64,000 nucleotides of DNA from an uncultured Oscillospiraceae bacterium (GTDB lineage Bacteria; Bacillota; Clostridia; Oscillospirales; Oscillospiraceae). Both the position numbers and the translations under genes were made by a program. The notes under the pieces were generated by a model. The model saw only the letters and a program-made list of their open reading frames with translations. It was not told the DNA's origin and made no database searches. Each line of letters starts with the position of its first letter. Within the stretch, counting starts at the first letter, position 1. Below, piece after piece: positions 8,253 through 16,599 of the stretch. Where the stretch lies: assembly GCA_934591895.1 (NCBI GenBank), contig CAKTPP010000001.1, positions 248,001-312,000 of the forward strand. The letters run 5' to 3'.

Positions 8253-8747
8253 TTACTCGATGGTTTCGAAGTAGTCGTAGGACGGATCCTTGACCTTGTC
8301 GCGGCCGTTGTTGTAGTCGGGCGCGAAGTCGGGGTGCAGGATCATGGTGTTGTCGCCGGCGACGGTGCGCTTGACGACGAGCCACTTGCCGTCGCGCTTC
8401 TCCCAGAGGTCGATGTCGCGGCAGCGCGCCACGACGACCATGCCGTTGCGGTACTTGCAGGCGGCGTACATGTAAGCCTCGGCGGCGGCCTTGGTGCCGT
8501 CCTCGCTGAGCTTGATGAGAATGTTGGTCATGACGTGATGCGTGGAGACCATCTTGCGGTGCATCTTGAGCATCATGTCGATGAAGCCGTAGCCGGTGCC
8601 CTTGTAGGTCGGGCCGTAGTCGACCTGCGCGTCCTCGGCGAACACGGTCTTGCCGAGCGGGTTGTCGATGCGGTCGAGTGCGCGGGCGTAAACGTAATAC
8701 TGGTCACGGATGGCGTCTTTTTCTACGAGCTTTTCAAGTTCAGTCAT
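8253..8747 (-). CDS. SnoaL-fold protein (second dehydratase-type gene)
   Basis: A 164-residue protein of the SnoaL-like/NTF2 fold. The N-terminal helix ends in YYVYARALDRID with the Tyr20 and Asp25 pair, spaced five residues apart as in BaiE, and a THHV segment (His70/His71) supplies candidate catalytic histidines; DLWEKRDGKWLV is the usual final strand pair. It is shorter and less like BaiE than the neighbour at 7691. The family includes steroid isomerases, hydratases and dehydratases. Its place in the bai arm suggests action on a steroid intermediate, but the substrate is unknown. Confidence 0.7.
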   Translation of the reverse strand: MTELEKLVEKDAIRDQYYVYARALDRIDNPLGKTVFAEDAQVDYGPTYKGTGYGFIDMMLKMHRKMVSTHHVMTNILIKLSEDGTKAAAEAYMYAACKYRNGMVVVARCRDIDLWEKRDGKWLVVKRTVAGDNTMILHPDFAPDYNNGRDKVKDPSYDYFETIE

Positions 8748-8804
8748 TGCTGTTTCCTCCTTTAGTGTTTGGATGAATATGTTTCTATGATGACAGGCCG
8801 GGCG

Positions 8805-9872
8805 TCACATCTGCGCGATGAGCGCTTCCAGCTCCGCCTTCCTGCCGGTCTGTGTGATGATCTGCATGCCGCCCATCTGCGCGGTGCAGTTGGCCTCGAC
8901 CATGCACCAGCCGCGCGTGCTGTAGGCAAGGTCCCAGCCGCAGTAGTGGTTTCCGGGTACCATGTGCGCCGCTGCCGTGACCATGGCCACGGCCTTGTCC
9001 CATTCCGGCAGCCGGTAGCCGTCAAAGCGCACACCGGTGTCCGGGTGGGCCGCATAGCGGTGCCCCTTTTTGTCCGCGCCGTCGGAGCAGATGCAGCCGG
9101 TCTCGGGGTCGATGAGCGCGCTGATGCCGCCGGCGCTGAAGTTGTCGATGATGCCGTCGCCGCGCCCGACGCGCAGCGTCGGATGAAAGAGCCGTACGCT
9201 GCCGTCGGCCAGAACGGCCGTCGGGATGCGCAGGGTGTTGACCGACTGCGGATGGATGCGCGCCAGCTCCGCGCCCTGCTCGATGATCTCCTCAAGGATC
9301 GCGCCGCGCTCGCTGTAGGCGGCGTGTGCGGCCTCGGGGTAGGGGTAGTCCGCGATCGACTCGGTGTGCACGCCCTTGCCGAAGGCGGCATAGACGGGCT
9401 TGACGATATAGCGCGGGTGCGCCTGCGTGAACGTCTGCAGCGCCTCGAGTGCGGCGGGCGTCGGCTGTGCGCCTTTTTTGATGCGCAGCACGTCGCGGCC
9501 GTAAAAGTCGCGGAACTTCTGGTACGTGAGGTACTTGTTTTCGAGCATGTTCGTATTCTTCGGGTCGTTCATGCGCGGGTAGTAGCTCATGCGGATGCCC
9601 TCCGTGATGAAGCCATCGCGGTAGGCGGTGTCCTTTCCCTCGTAGCCGAAGAGGAAATATTCATTATAGTAAGAGCCGTACCGGAACAGACACCGGATCA
9701 TGTCGCGCCGCAGACGGTGCAGGCGCTTTTTGTCGCTCAGCACATCCACGCCGCGGTACTGGGCGATGGTCTTGTTCAGATCCCGCCGTTTGCGGTGGTA
9801 GTAGTATGCCTTGCGGTACCAGGTCTGAAAACGGATCTTCCGGTAGACTTTGCGCCGCAGTTTTTTCAGCAC
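8805..9872 (-). CDS. ATP-grasp protein embedded in the bai arm
   Basis: A roughly 356-residue ATP-grasp enzyme of the sugar-transfer-associated type. It has a very basic N-terminus (LKKLRRKVYRKIRF), KPVYAAFGKGVH (about 197-208), AILEEIIEQ, and the metal-binding end GWDLAYSTRGWCMVEAN. A GGAG site lies 10 nt before the GTG at 9872 and only 1 nt before the GTG at 9881, so I prefer 9872. It lies between baiE and two BaiE-like genes on the same strand. It may be a surface-polymer gene caught in the cluster, or an amide/ester-forming enzyme acting on bile acids; sequence alone cannot decide. Confidence 0.72.
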   Translation of the reverse strand: MLKKLRRKVYRKIRFQTWYRKAYYYHRKRRDLNKTIAQYRGVDVLSDKKRLHRLRRDMIRCLFRYGSYYNEYFLFGYEGKDTAYRDGFITEGIRMSYYPRMNDPKNTNMLENKYLTYQKFRDFYGRDVLRIKKGAQPTPAALEALQTFTQAHPRYIVKPVYAAFGKGVHTESIADYPYPEAAHAAYSERGAILEEIIEQGAELARIHPQSVNTLRIPTAVLADGSVRLFHPTLRVGRGDGIIDNFSAGGISALIDPETGCICSDGADKKGHRYAAHPDTGVRFDGYRLPEWDKAVAMVTAAAHMVPGNHYCGWDLAYSTRGWCMVEANCTAQMGGMQIITQTGRKAELEALIAQM

Positions 9873-9912
9873 AGGGATCACGCTCCGTTTGCAGGGATTT
9901 TTCCGTATTTTG

Positions 9913-9951
9913 ATTCAAGCCGTCATACATCGGGTGTACGACGGCTTGAAT
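9913..9951 (-). other. Intercistronic hairpin after baiE
   Basis: ATTCAAGCCGTC pairs perfectly with GACGGCTTGAAT (12 bp), extended by TACA/TGTA around a short loop. It lies between the baiE stop codon and the ATP-grasp start. No T run follows on the minus strand, so it looks more like an mRNA-stabilising or processing hairpin than a terminator. Confidence 0.55.
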
Positions 9952-9964
9952 GAAGCGGGTTTCT

Positions 9965-10498
9965 TTACTTTTTCTTGACGACTTTCTTTTTCTTCGGGCG
10001 GAACATGTTGATCCGGATGCGGTGCGTGTTGTCGCGCTGGAAGGACTCCTCATACACGCGCAGGTAGCCGGTATCCTCGATCAGCCACTCGCCGTCGATC
10101 TTGACATACTTGTCGGTGTAGATGGCGGAACCCTGGATCTGCGTGCCGCAGTAGGGGTTGCCCTCGGCGAAGATCAGGTTGTCCTGCAGGTACCACTTGC
10201 CGTAGGCGACCGTGTCGCTCTCGAACCAGATGACCGGGTTGTGACCCTGATGCAGGGTGATCTCGGTGTCAGGCATGGACTCCTTGAAGTAGTTGGTGAT
10301 CTCCTTCGGGCCATGGAAGACGAGCTTGCCGTTGGAATAGGCCGTGGAGATGTTCGGGGTCATGGTCGTCTCGAGCTCATCCCAGTTCTTGGTGTCGAGC
10401 GCGCGGAAATACTTGCTCTTGAGCTCCTTGATGGCCTGCACGTCCTTGAGACGCTGCACTTCCTTCTCGAGTGCTTCGAGACGTTCTTCAACTGTCAT
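9965..10498 (-). CDS. baiE: Bile acid 7alpha-dehydratase BaiE
   Basis: A 177-residue SnoaL-fold protein that aligns from its first residue with C. scindens BaiE (166 residues by memory); shared stretches include EERLEALEKE, KYFRALD, WDELETT and YSNGKLVFH. BaiE removes the 7alpha-hydroxyl from the 3-oxo-delta4 bile acid CoA or acid. The reported catalytic residues are present: Tyr30, Asp35, His83 and Asp106; the active-site arginine (Arg146) appears as Arg147 after a one-residue insertion. Oddly, the protein ends in a lysine-rich tail (KKKKVVKKK) not seen in the C. scindens enzyme. It lies 43 bp after baiCD with an AGGAGG site 8 nt before ATG. Confidence 0.93.
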   Translation of the reverse strand: MTVEERLEALEKEVQRLKDVQAIKELKSKYFRALDTKNWDELETTMTPNISTAYSNGKLVFHGPKEITNYFKESMPDTEITLHQGHNPVIWFESDTVAYGKWYLQDNLIFAEGNPYCGTQIQGSAIYTDKYVKIDGEWLIEDTGYLRVYEESFQRDNTHRIRINMFRPKKKKVVKKK

Positions 10499-10501
10499 AA
10501 T

Positions 10502-10523
10502 GATAACCTCCTGACTTGTTATC
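10502..10523 (-). promoter_or_regulatory. Hairpin enclosing the baiE ribosome binding site
   Basis: On the minus strand GATAAC and GTTATC can pair with the AGGAGG Shine-Dalgarno sequence of baiE mostly in the loop. Such a 6-bp stem could tune translation initiation of baiE; the effect is inferred. Confidence 0.35.
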
Positions 10524-10541
10524 CGTGTTTGACGTCTGTGA

Positions 10542-12467
10542 TCAGACCTTCATGGCGGCGGCGTAAGCCTCTGCCGTGGCCTCGATGCCCATGTCTGCCT
10601 TTCTGGCGCTGCCGATGACATCGCAGGGGATGCCAAGCTCGCTGCACGCGTCGGTCAGCTCCTGCGTCGGGCAGGACTGCATGCCGGTGGCGATGACGAG
10701 GGAGTCGAAGTGACGGGTCTTCTCGACGGTCTTCTTGGCCTTGTTCGTGAACGCATAGGTGATCTCATGGTCGCCGACGGCGGTGACCTTGGAGCCGCGG
10801 CTCTTCTTGATGGTCTCGCCGGGGTACTCGATGTCGAGGAACATCGTGCGCAGCATGCCCATCTTGTTGCCGACACGCTTGGTGTCCATGACACGCACAT
10901 CGGTCACGCCGTGCTCGATGAGGAACTGCGCGGTCTCGCAGCCGACACCGCCGCCGCCGAGGATGATGGTCTCGCCGTGCGGCATGCCCTTGCCGGCCAG
11001 CACGTCCTCAGCAACGAACACGTCCGCCGCGGTATCCAGTCCGGGGATGTTCGGCTTGACGAAGTGTGCGCCGGTGGCGACGATCACGTGGTCGGGCTTG
11101 ACTTCCTTGATGAGCTCGGGCGTCACGGTGACGCCGGTCTTGATCTCGATGCCCATGCGCTTGCACTCCTCGGCGTCCCACATGACGGCGTCGGTGAAGG
11201 CCTGCTTCTTCGGGGCCTTGCCGGCGAGCACAAAGTGGCCGCCCGGGGCGTCGGTGGCTTCATAGACGGTCGGATTGTGGCCGCGGGCCTTGAGGTACTC
11301 GGCTGCCATCAGGCCGCCGATGCCGGCGCCGATGACCATGACGTTCTTGGCAGTTTCCGCCTTCGGAAGACCCTTGTACTCAAGGCAGAGCGCCGGGTTG
11401 CGGGTGCAGGTGATATGGGTGGCCTTCGGGTCGATGACCTTGTCGTAGCAGCCCTCGGTGCAGCCGATGCAGCGGCGGATCTCCGCCTCGCGGCCTTCCT
11501 TGGACTTGTTGCACCATTCGGGATCGGCAAGCTGCGCACGGCCGACGGCGACCATGTCGATCTTGCCCTCGCGGATGAGCTGATCGGCCAGAGCGGGGTC
11601 GACGATGCGGCCGACGCCGATGACCGGGATGTTCACGCGCTCCTTGATGGCGGCGATGTTATCCATATTGAAGCCCGGCTCCAGGTTGTAGGGCGGCACT
11701 TCGTACACGGTGGCGAGGCTGCGGGCGTTGCCGCGGGACAGGTCGATCGCGTCCAGGCCGGCTTCCTGAGCCCAGCCGATGAACTCGACCGTTTCGTCGA
11801 CCGTGGTCACGGCCGGGAGCATCTCGTCGATGGCGTCCAGACGCATGAGCAGCGGCATGTCCTCGGGCATGTTCTTGCGCATCTCGCGGATGACTTCGAG
11901 GTTGAAGCGGCAGCGGTTCTCGAGGCTCTGGTTGCCGTACTCATCGGTGCGCTTGTTGAGCGAGGGGTTCATGAATTCGTGCGGCAGGTAGGTGTGCGCG
12001 CCGTGGAACTCAAGAGCGTCAAAGCCGGCCTCGACGGCGAGCTTGGCGGAGTAGCCAAACTGCTTGACGATCTCATGGATGCGCTCGACGGTGAGCGTGT
12101 CGGGCGTCTCGAGCTTGTTGGTCTTGTCGAAGAACTCTTCGGGCACGAAGCCGCCGTGCCAGATCTGCACGGCCGCCTTGCCGCCGGCGGCGTGGATCGC
12201 GTCGGTGACCTTGCGCAGCTCGTCTCTGTGGTGCTCATTATAAAGGCCGAGGTACAGGTAGGCATGGCACTCGGGGCAGATGGAGACAAGCTCGACAATG
12301 TTCAGGCCGCAGCCGCCGGCTGCGCGCGCAGCGTGGTAGGCGGGCAGATCCTCGCCGACGTCATGCTTGTTCTTGACCATTTTGGTGTTCATACCCGGCA
12401 GAACCACACGGTTTTTCAGCTCAAGCCCTCTGAGCTTGATGGGAGAAAACAATGCATCGTAACTCAT
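10542..12467 (-). CDS. baiCD: NADH:flavin oxidoreductase BaiCD (3-oxo-delta4 bile acid oxidoreductase)
   Basis: A 641-residue protein built as an old-yellow-enzyme TIM barrel (about 1-370), an iron-sulfur motif with Cys333, Cys336, Cys340 and Cys354, an FAD-binding VIGAGIGG (378-385) and a second dinucleotide site near the C-terminus. From the first residues (MSYDALFSP, LELKNR, VLPGMNTKM) it matches C. scindens BaiCD, which forms and later reduces the delta-4 bond of 3-oxo bile acids with the 7alpha configuration. The ATG at 12467 has AGGAAAGG 8 nt upstream; a GTG three codons earlier is less likely. It is the first gene of the leftward arm and faces baiH across a shared promoter region. Confidence 0.92.
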   Translation of the reverse strand: MSYDALFSPIKLRGLELKNRVVLPGMNTKMVKNKHDVGEDLPAYHAARAAGGCGLNIVELVSICPECHAYLYLGLYNEHHRDELRKVTDAIHAAGGKAAVQIWHGGFVPEEFFDKTNKLETPDTLTVERIHEIVKQFGYSAKLAVEAGFDALEFHGAHTYLPHEFMNPSLNKRTDEYGNQSLENRCRFNLEVIREMRKNMPEDMPLLMRLDAIDEMLPAVTTVDETVEFIGWAQEAGLDAIDLSRGNARSLATVYEVPPYNLEPGFNMDNIAAIKERVNIPVIGVGRIVDPALADQLIREGKIDMVAVGRAQLADPEWCNKSKEGREAEIRRCIGCTEGCYDKVIDPKATHITCTRNPALCLEYKGLPKAETAKNVMVIGAGIGGLMAAEYLKARGHNPTVYEATDAPGGHFVLAGKAPKKQAFTDAVMWDAEECKRMGIEIKTGVTVTPELIKEVKPDHVIVATGAHFVKPNIPGLDTAADVFVAEDVLAGKGMPHGETIILGGGGVGCETAQFLIEHGVTDVRVMDTKRVGNKMGMLRTMFLDIEYPGETIKKSRGSKVTAVGDHEITYAFTNKAKKTVEKTRHFDSLVIATGMQSCPTQELTDACSELGIPCDVIGSARKADMGIEATAEAYAAAMKV

Positions 12468-13095
12468 GAAATACACCTTTCCTATCCTAATTTTAATGGA
12501 TCCGAAACTGGTTTCCTACACGTCCTGCTTGAGCACGGAGTTCCTTAATCGTGTCCGGCGGACCCGGGAATGATCCTCCGGAGACCGGCCGCTGGTGGCC
12601 GGATTCCGTGCCCAACAGCTATTGTAAAAATTTTAACACTATGTCGCGGAGCGTGTCGGAAAGAATGTGGCCTATTCATGCGCAAGGAATGTACAAAATC
12701 TTTAGTTTTAATGTCACTTTGCGACAGCTTTGGGGCGTAATGTACAAAAACAAGGATGATTTCTTGTCAGCGGTTGCTTTTTCCTACAGAGAAATGCCGG
12801 AAATATCAGCGTTTTTCGGCGTTTTTCCGGCGCTTTTTCTTTGGACACTGCGCCCAAAATGCGCCAAAAGCGTAGTGAAAACACAAAAACTGTCTGCTTT
12901 TACGCCATCATTTTCTGAAATTCTTTTTCGAAATGTGGATTATTTAACAAGAAAATGTGCGACATGTCCGCTCCGTATCCAGTATACTGAAAGCACGAAC
13001 CATCCGGAGCACCCGTGCGCCGTCTGCCGGACGCAGCGCCGCAGACGGCTCAGCGCGCGGGACACATCATTCATAATCGTTCAGGAGGTAACAAC
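12468..13095. promoter_or_regulatory. Divergent promoter region between baiCD and baiH
   Basis: A 628-bp region, much richer in A+T than the flanking genes in its centre, from which both bai arms must start. It contains an AATGTACAAAA direct repeat (12688 and 12739, 51 bp apart), three GCGACA elements (12642-12647 on the minus strand; 12721 and 12958 on the plus strand), the palindrome GACATGTC (12961-12968), a candidate -10 TATACT (12983-12988) without a good -35, and a leader hairpin before baiH (GCCGTCTGC at 13019-13027 with GCAGACGGC at 13041-13049). Weak -35 elements fit activator-dependent promoters. A 182-codon open frame here has no family features and is not called a gene. Confidence 0.6.
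12809..12889. other. Helically phased T- and A-tracts (probable curved DNA)
   Basis: T5 runs begin at 12812, 12822 and 12834 and A4-A5 runs at 12856, 12866, 12878 and 12885. Most spacings are near one or two helical turns. Phased tracts of this kind bend DNA. They lie 200-280 bp upstream of baiH. Confidence 0.6.
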
Positions 13096-15087
13096 ATGAT
13101 CACTGATATGAAAAATGCGAAGATCTTCTCCCCCCTGCAGCTTGGCAGAACGACGCTGAAGAACCGCATCGCCATGGCGCCGATGAGCATGCACTATGAG
13201 GCCACCAACGGCACCGTGCCCAAGCAGCTCGCCGACATTTTCGTGCGCCGCGCCGAGGGCGGCGTCGGCTACGTCGTCATCGACGCTGTTACGGTCGACC
13301 ATAAGTATTGGTACATCGGCAAGACGACCGCGCTCGACAAGGACTCCCTCGTCCCGCAGTTCGCCGCCTTTGCCAAGCGCGTGAGCGATGCCGGCAGCAC
13401 GCTCATCCCGCAGATCATTCATCCGGGTCCGGAGTCCATCTGCGCGCTCAAGGGCATCGCGCCCCTCGGCCCGTCCGTGAACACGAACGCCAACGGCGCT
13501 GTCAGCCGTCCGATCACCATCGACGAGATTCACAAGGTGGTCAGACAGTACGGCCAGGCCGCGCGCCGCGCCGAAGAGGCCGGCTGCGGCGGCATCGCCC
13601 TGCACTGCGCACACGCTTACATGCTGCCGGGCGCGTTCCTCAGCCCGCTGCGCAATAAGCGCATGGACGAGTACGGCGGCTGCATCGACAACCGTGCCCG
13701 CCTGATCCTTGAGATCATCGAAGAGTGCCGCCGCAATGTCAGCCGCGATTTCCCGATCGTGCTGCGTGTCTCCGGTTCCGAGCGTGAGCCGGGCGGCAAC
13801 TCCCTGGACGAAATGCTTTACCTCGCCCCGAAATTCGAGGCTGCGGGCGTTGACATGCTCGAGGTCTCCGGCGGCGTCCAGTATGAGGGCCTTCAGAACA
13901 TCCTTCCCTCCCACAGCCAGAAGATCGGCATGAACGTCTATGAGGCGTCCGAGATCAAGAAGGTCGTGAACATCCCGGTTTTCGTTGTCGGCAAGATCAA
14001 CGACGTGCGCTACGCCGCCGATCTGGTGGAGCGTGGTCTGGTGGACGGCGTGTCCATGGGCCGTCCTTTGCTCGCAGACCCCGACCTGCCGAAGAAAGCG
14101 CTCGAGAACCGCTTCGATGACATCACGCCCTGCGGCTCCTGCGGCGGCCGCTGCATCACGCCGGAAGATCCGCATCATCCGGTCTGCAAGTGCCACATCA
14201 ACCCGCTCGTCGGCCACGAGTATGACTTCCCGTTCAACCCGACCGACAAGCCCAAGAAGGTCCTCATCATCGGCGCCGGCCCCGGCGGCATGTACACCGC
14301 TGTCACGGCGGCCGAGCGCGGCCACGACGTCACCGTCTGGGAGAAGGGTAAGCAGATCGGCGGCCAGCTGAATCTGGCGGTCGTCTCTCCCGGCAAGCAG
14401 GAGATGTGCAAGTGGCTCACCCACCTCAACTACCGCGCCAAGAAGGCCGGCGTGAAGTTCGAGTTCAAGAAGGAAGCCACGGTCGAGAATGTCAAGGAGT
14501 TCGCGCCTGACGCCGTCATCGTCGCCACCGGCGCAACGCCGCTGATCCCGACCTTCATCAAGGGCGTCGGCGACTATCCGGTCATCACCACCCATGATGT
14601 TCTCAGCCGCAAGGTGACCATCCCGAAGGGCACGGTCTGCATCCTCGGCGGCGGCGAGGTCGCCTGCGAGACGGCCGAGATGATCATGGCCGACGCGCGC
14701 CCGAACTCCTTCGCGACCACCGGCAGCATCGGCGACGTGGAGGTCACGCTCGTCGAGATGCAGCCGCAGCTCATGACCGGCGTGTGCCTGCCGAACCGCA
14801 ACATCGCGCTTGCCAGCCTGCGCCGCGAGGGCGTCAAGAGCTACATCAACTCCAAGGTCCTCGAAGTGACCGAGCACGACGTCAAGATCCAGCACAAGGA
14901 CGGCTCCGAGGAGTGGCTCAAGGGCTTTGACTACATCGTCCTCGGCCTCGGCTCCCGCAAGTACGATCCGCTGTCCGAAGAGCTCAAGGCCTTCGTTCCG
15001 GAAGTGCACGTCATCGGCGACGCCGTCAAGCCGGGTCAGTCCAGCGATGCCATGCATCAGGGCTTCCGCATCGGCTACGAGCTGTAA
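13096..15087 (+). CDS. baiH: NADH:flavin oxidoreductase BaiH
   Basis: A 663-residue paralogue of BaiCD with the same plan: old-yellow-enzyme barrel (about 1-370), iron-sulfur cysteines (Cys346, Cys349, Cys353 and one of Cys364/366), FAD site IIGAGPGGM (391-399) and a second dinucleotide domain with ILGGGEVACETA. The N-terminus (FSPLQLG, MAPMSM, GTVPKQLAD, FVRRAEGG) identifies it as BaiH, which in the reductive arm of 7-dehydroxylation reduces the delta-6 bond. The start is set by CAGGAGG 7 nt before ATG. A terminator follows, so baiH may be transcribed alone. Confidence 0.92.
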   Translation: MITDMKNAKIFSPLQLGRTTLKNRIAMAPMSMHYEATNGTVPKQLADIFVRRAEGGVGYVVIDAVTVDHKYWYIGKTTALDKDSLVPQFAAFAKRVSDAGSTLIPQIIHPGPESICALKGIAPLGPSVNTNANGAVSRPITIDEIHKVVRQYGQAARRAEEAGCGGIALHCAHAYMLPGAFLSPLRNKRMDEYGGCIDNRARLILEIIEECRRNVSRDFPIVLRVSGSEREPGGNSLDEMLYLAPKFEAAGVDMLEVSGGVQYEGLQNILPSHSQKIGMNVYEASEIKKVVNIPVFVVGKINDVRYAADLVERGLVDGVSMGRPLLADPDLPKKALENRFDDITPCGSCGGRCITPEDPHHPVCKCHINPLVGHEYDFPFNPTDKPKKVLIIGAGPGGMYTAVTAAERGHDVTVWEKGKQIGGQLNLAVVSPGKQEMCKWLTHLNYRAKKAGVKFEFKKEATVENVKEFAPDAVIVATGATPLIPTFIKGVGDYPVITTHDVLSRKVTIPKGTVCILGGGEVACETAEMIMADARPNSFATTGSIGDVEVTLVEMQPQLMTGVCLPNRNIALASLRREGVKSYINSKVLEVTEHDVKIQHKDGSEEWLKGFDYIVLGLGSRKYDPLSEELKAFVPEVHVIGDAVKPGQSSDAMHQGFRIGYEL

Positions 15088-15161
15088 GGCGCACTCTGAC
15101 TCCTTCTATTTGATATTTTCTCTTTTCATCCTCTTACTCCTTTCAATCTTATCACAGCGCG

Positions 15162-15194
15162 AAGACCCGCCGGATGCACACCGGCGGGTCTTTT
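15162..15194 (+). terminator. Rho-independent terminator after baiH
   Basis: AAGACCCGCCGG pairs with CCGGCGGGTCTT, loop ATGCACA, followed by a T run. It separates baiH from the regulator genes. Confidence 0.85.
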
Positions 15195-15354
15195 GCCGCT
15201 GCCCGCGCTTTTGTTACAATTATGAAATTGTTAAAAAGATTGTTCATGTTTACTTGTTTTTTGCAGGGAAAGCTGTTAATCTATATACGTGTAAGTGGGG
15301 GTAGTTTTTTATAAACTGAGTTGTTTTTGTAACCGTGAAAGGGGGCTGAATACT

Positions 15355-16599
15355 TTGAAAAGAAGGAACAGGCCGCTCTGCGAGACACCGCGCAGCGGGT
15401 ATTTCTGCGGGCCGGACAAGTATCTGCGTCTGCAGGAGCATACCATTCGCGAGGAGCTGTTCCCCGTTATGGAAGTGGACAGTTATTTCGTGCTGGTCCG
15501 CGAAGGCAGCGGCAGCTTTATCATCAACGGGGAGGAGTTTCCCGTGCGTCCGGGCTGCGTTGCATGGATCCAATGCTCTCAGGTGCTGACGATCTGCCCT
15601 GAATTCGGGGAGGCGCTCACGATCTGGGTCGCCGCGTTTGATTATCAGCTTCTGAGTTACTATATGTTCAACCAGATCACCAACCTGCGCGAGGTCGAGA
15701 TCGTTACCGGTCTGCCCGTCATCGGGCCGGACGGGGACGATATTCAGCAGATCGGCCGCCTGTTTGAGCAGTTCCGCCAGCTGAGCGCGAAAAACAGCTG
15801 CGGCTCGGCCGTGATCCGCAGCTCCTTCCTGCGCAAGATCGAGCTGCTGTATAACCGCGCGGCTGCGCGCCGCAAGGCGCAGTATTCGCTGCTCGATATG
15901 CCGCTCGGCCGCCGCGCCAGTCTCTATATCGCCACGCACAGCACGGCGGAGCTCACAGCGGCTTCGGTCGCCGAGGCGGTCTCGTCCGATGCGGATGAGA
16001 CGGCGCTCAACCACGCGCTGCTCATCGCCACGGGGCTGAATTTCAGCCAGTACGTCAACCGTGTGCGGCTGATTCTGGCCATGTCCTACTTTTTATATGA
16101 CAGCCTGCCGTTTGACTACGTGTCGTCCATCTCCGGCTTTCATATGAGCATCACGTTTTTCCGCCGCTTCAAGGCGCTGACCGGCATGACCCCGCAGGGC
16201 TACCTCAACGATATGCTCAGCGACGGGAAGGGCGGCCGGGTCTACCGCGGCATGATCATGAGCGAGACGCTCATCTCCGCCATCAATTATCTGTATGAGA
16301 ATATGTCCGAGCCGATCGATGCGGAAAAGATCGCGCGCGATCTCTACACCTCGGAGAATATCCTGCGTGTGCAGCTCAAGACGCGCCTGAACTCAAGCTA
16401 CAAGCAGATCCTGTCGATGTTCCGCGTCCGCTATGCCGAGGCGCTGCTCACGACGACGGATCTGCCGACGGTCGACATCGCCATGGAGACGGGCTTCGGC
16501 TCCGACCGCACGATGGGCCGTGTGTTTTATGCGCTCAACCAAATGTCGCCGGGCGAGTTCCGCAAGCAGAGAGGACAGGGGAGGAAGCAGCATGGCTAA
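15355..16599 (+). CDS. AraC-family regulator with two DNA-binding domains
   Basis: A 414-residue protein: N-terminal cupin-like sensor (about 20-110, with YFVLVREGSGSFIING), an AraC-type DNA-binding domain (about 188-288, ending FFRRFKALTGMTPQGY) and a second AraC-type domain (about 305-405, ending VFYALNQMSPGEF). Ordinary AraC proteins have one such domain. The first copy has a degenerate first helix-turn-helix. I place the start at TTG 15355, which has GAAAGGGGG about 9 nt upstream, rather than the GTG at 15295. AraC-type regulators have been described beside bai operons; this one most likely senses a bile acid and drives both arms. It overlaps the next gene by 8 bp. Confidence 0.85.
   Translation: MKRRNRPLCETPRSGYFCGPDKYLRLQEHTIREELFPVMEVDSYFVLVREGSGSFIINGEEFPVRPGCVAWIQCSQVLTICPEFGEALTIWVAAFDYQLLSYYMFNQITNLREVEIVTGLPVIGPDGDDIQQIGRLFEQFRQLSAKNSCGSAVIRSSFLRKIELLYNRAAARRKAQYSLLDMPLGRRASLYIATHSTAELTAASVAEAVSSDADETALNHALLIATGLNFSQYVNRVRLILAMSYFLYDSLPFDYVSSISGFHMSITFFRRFKALTGMTPQGYLNDMLSDGKGGRVYRGMIMSETLISAINYLYENMSEPIDAEKIARDLYTSENILRVQLKTRLNSSYKQILSMFRVRYAEALLTTTDLPTVDIAMETGFGSDRTMGRVFYALNQMSPGEFRKQRGQGRKQHG

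Noticed and set aside
12551..13099. A 182-codon plus-strand frame in the divergent bai promoter region
   Set aside because: No ribosome binding site, no family features, and it overlaps promoter elements, phased tracts and the baiH start.
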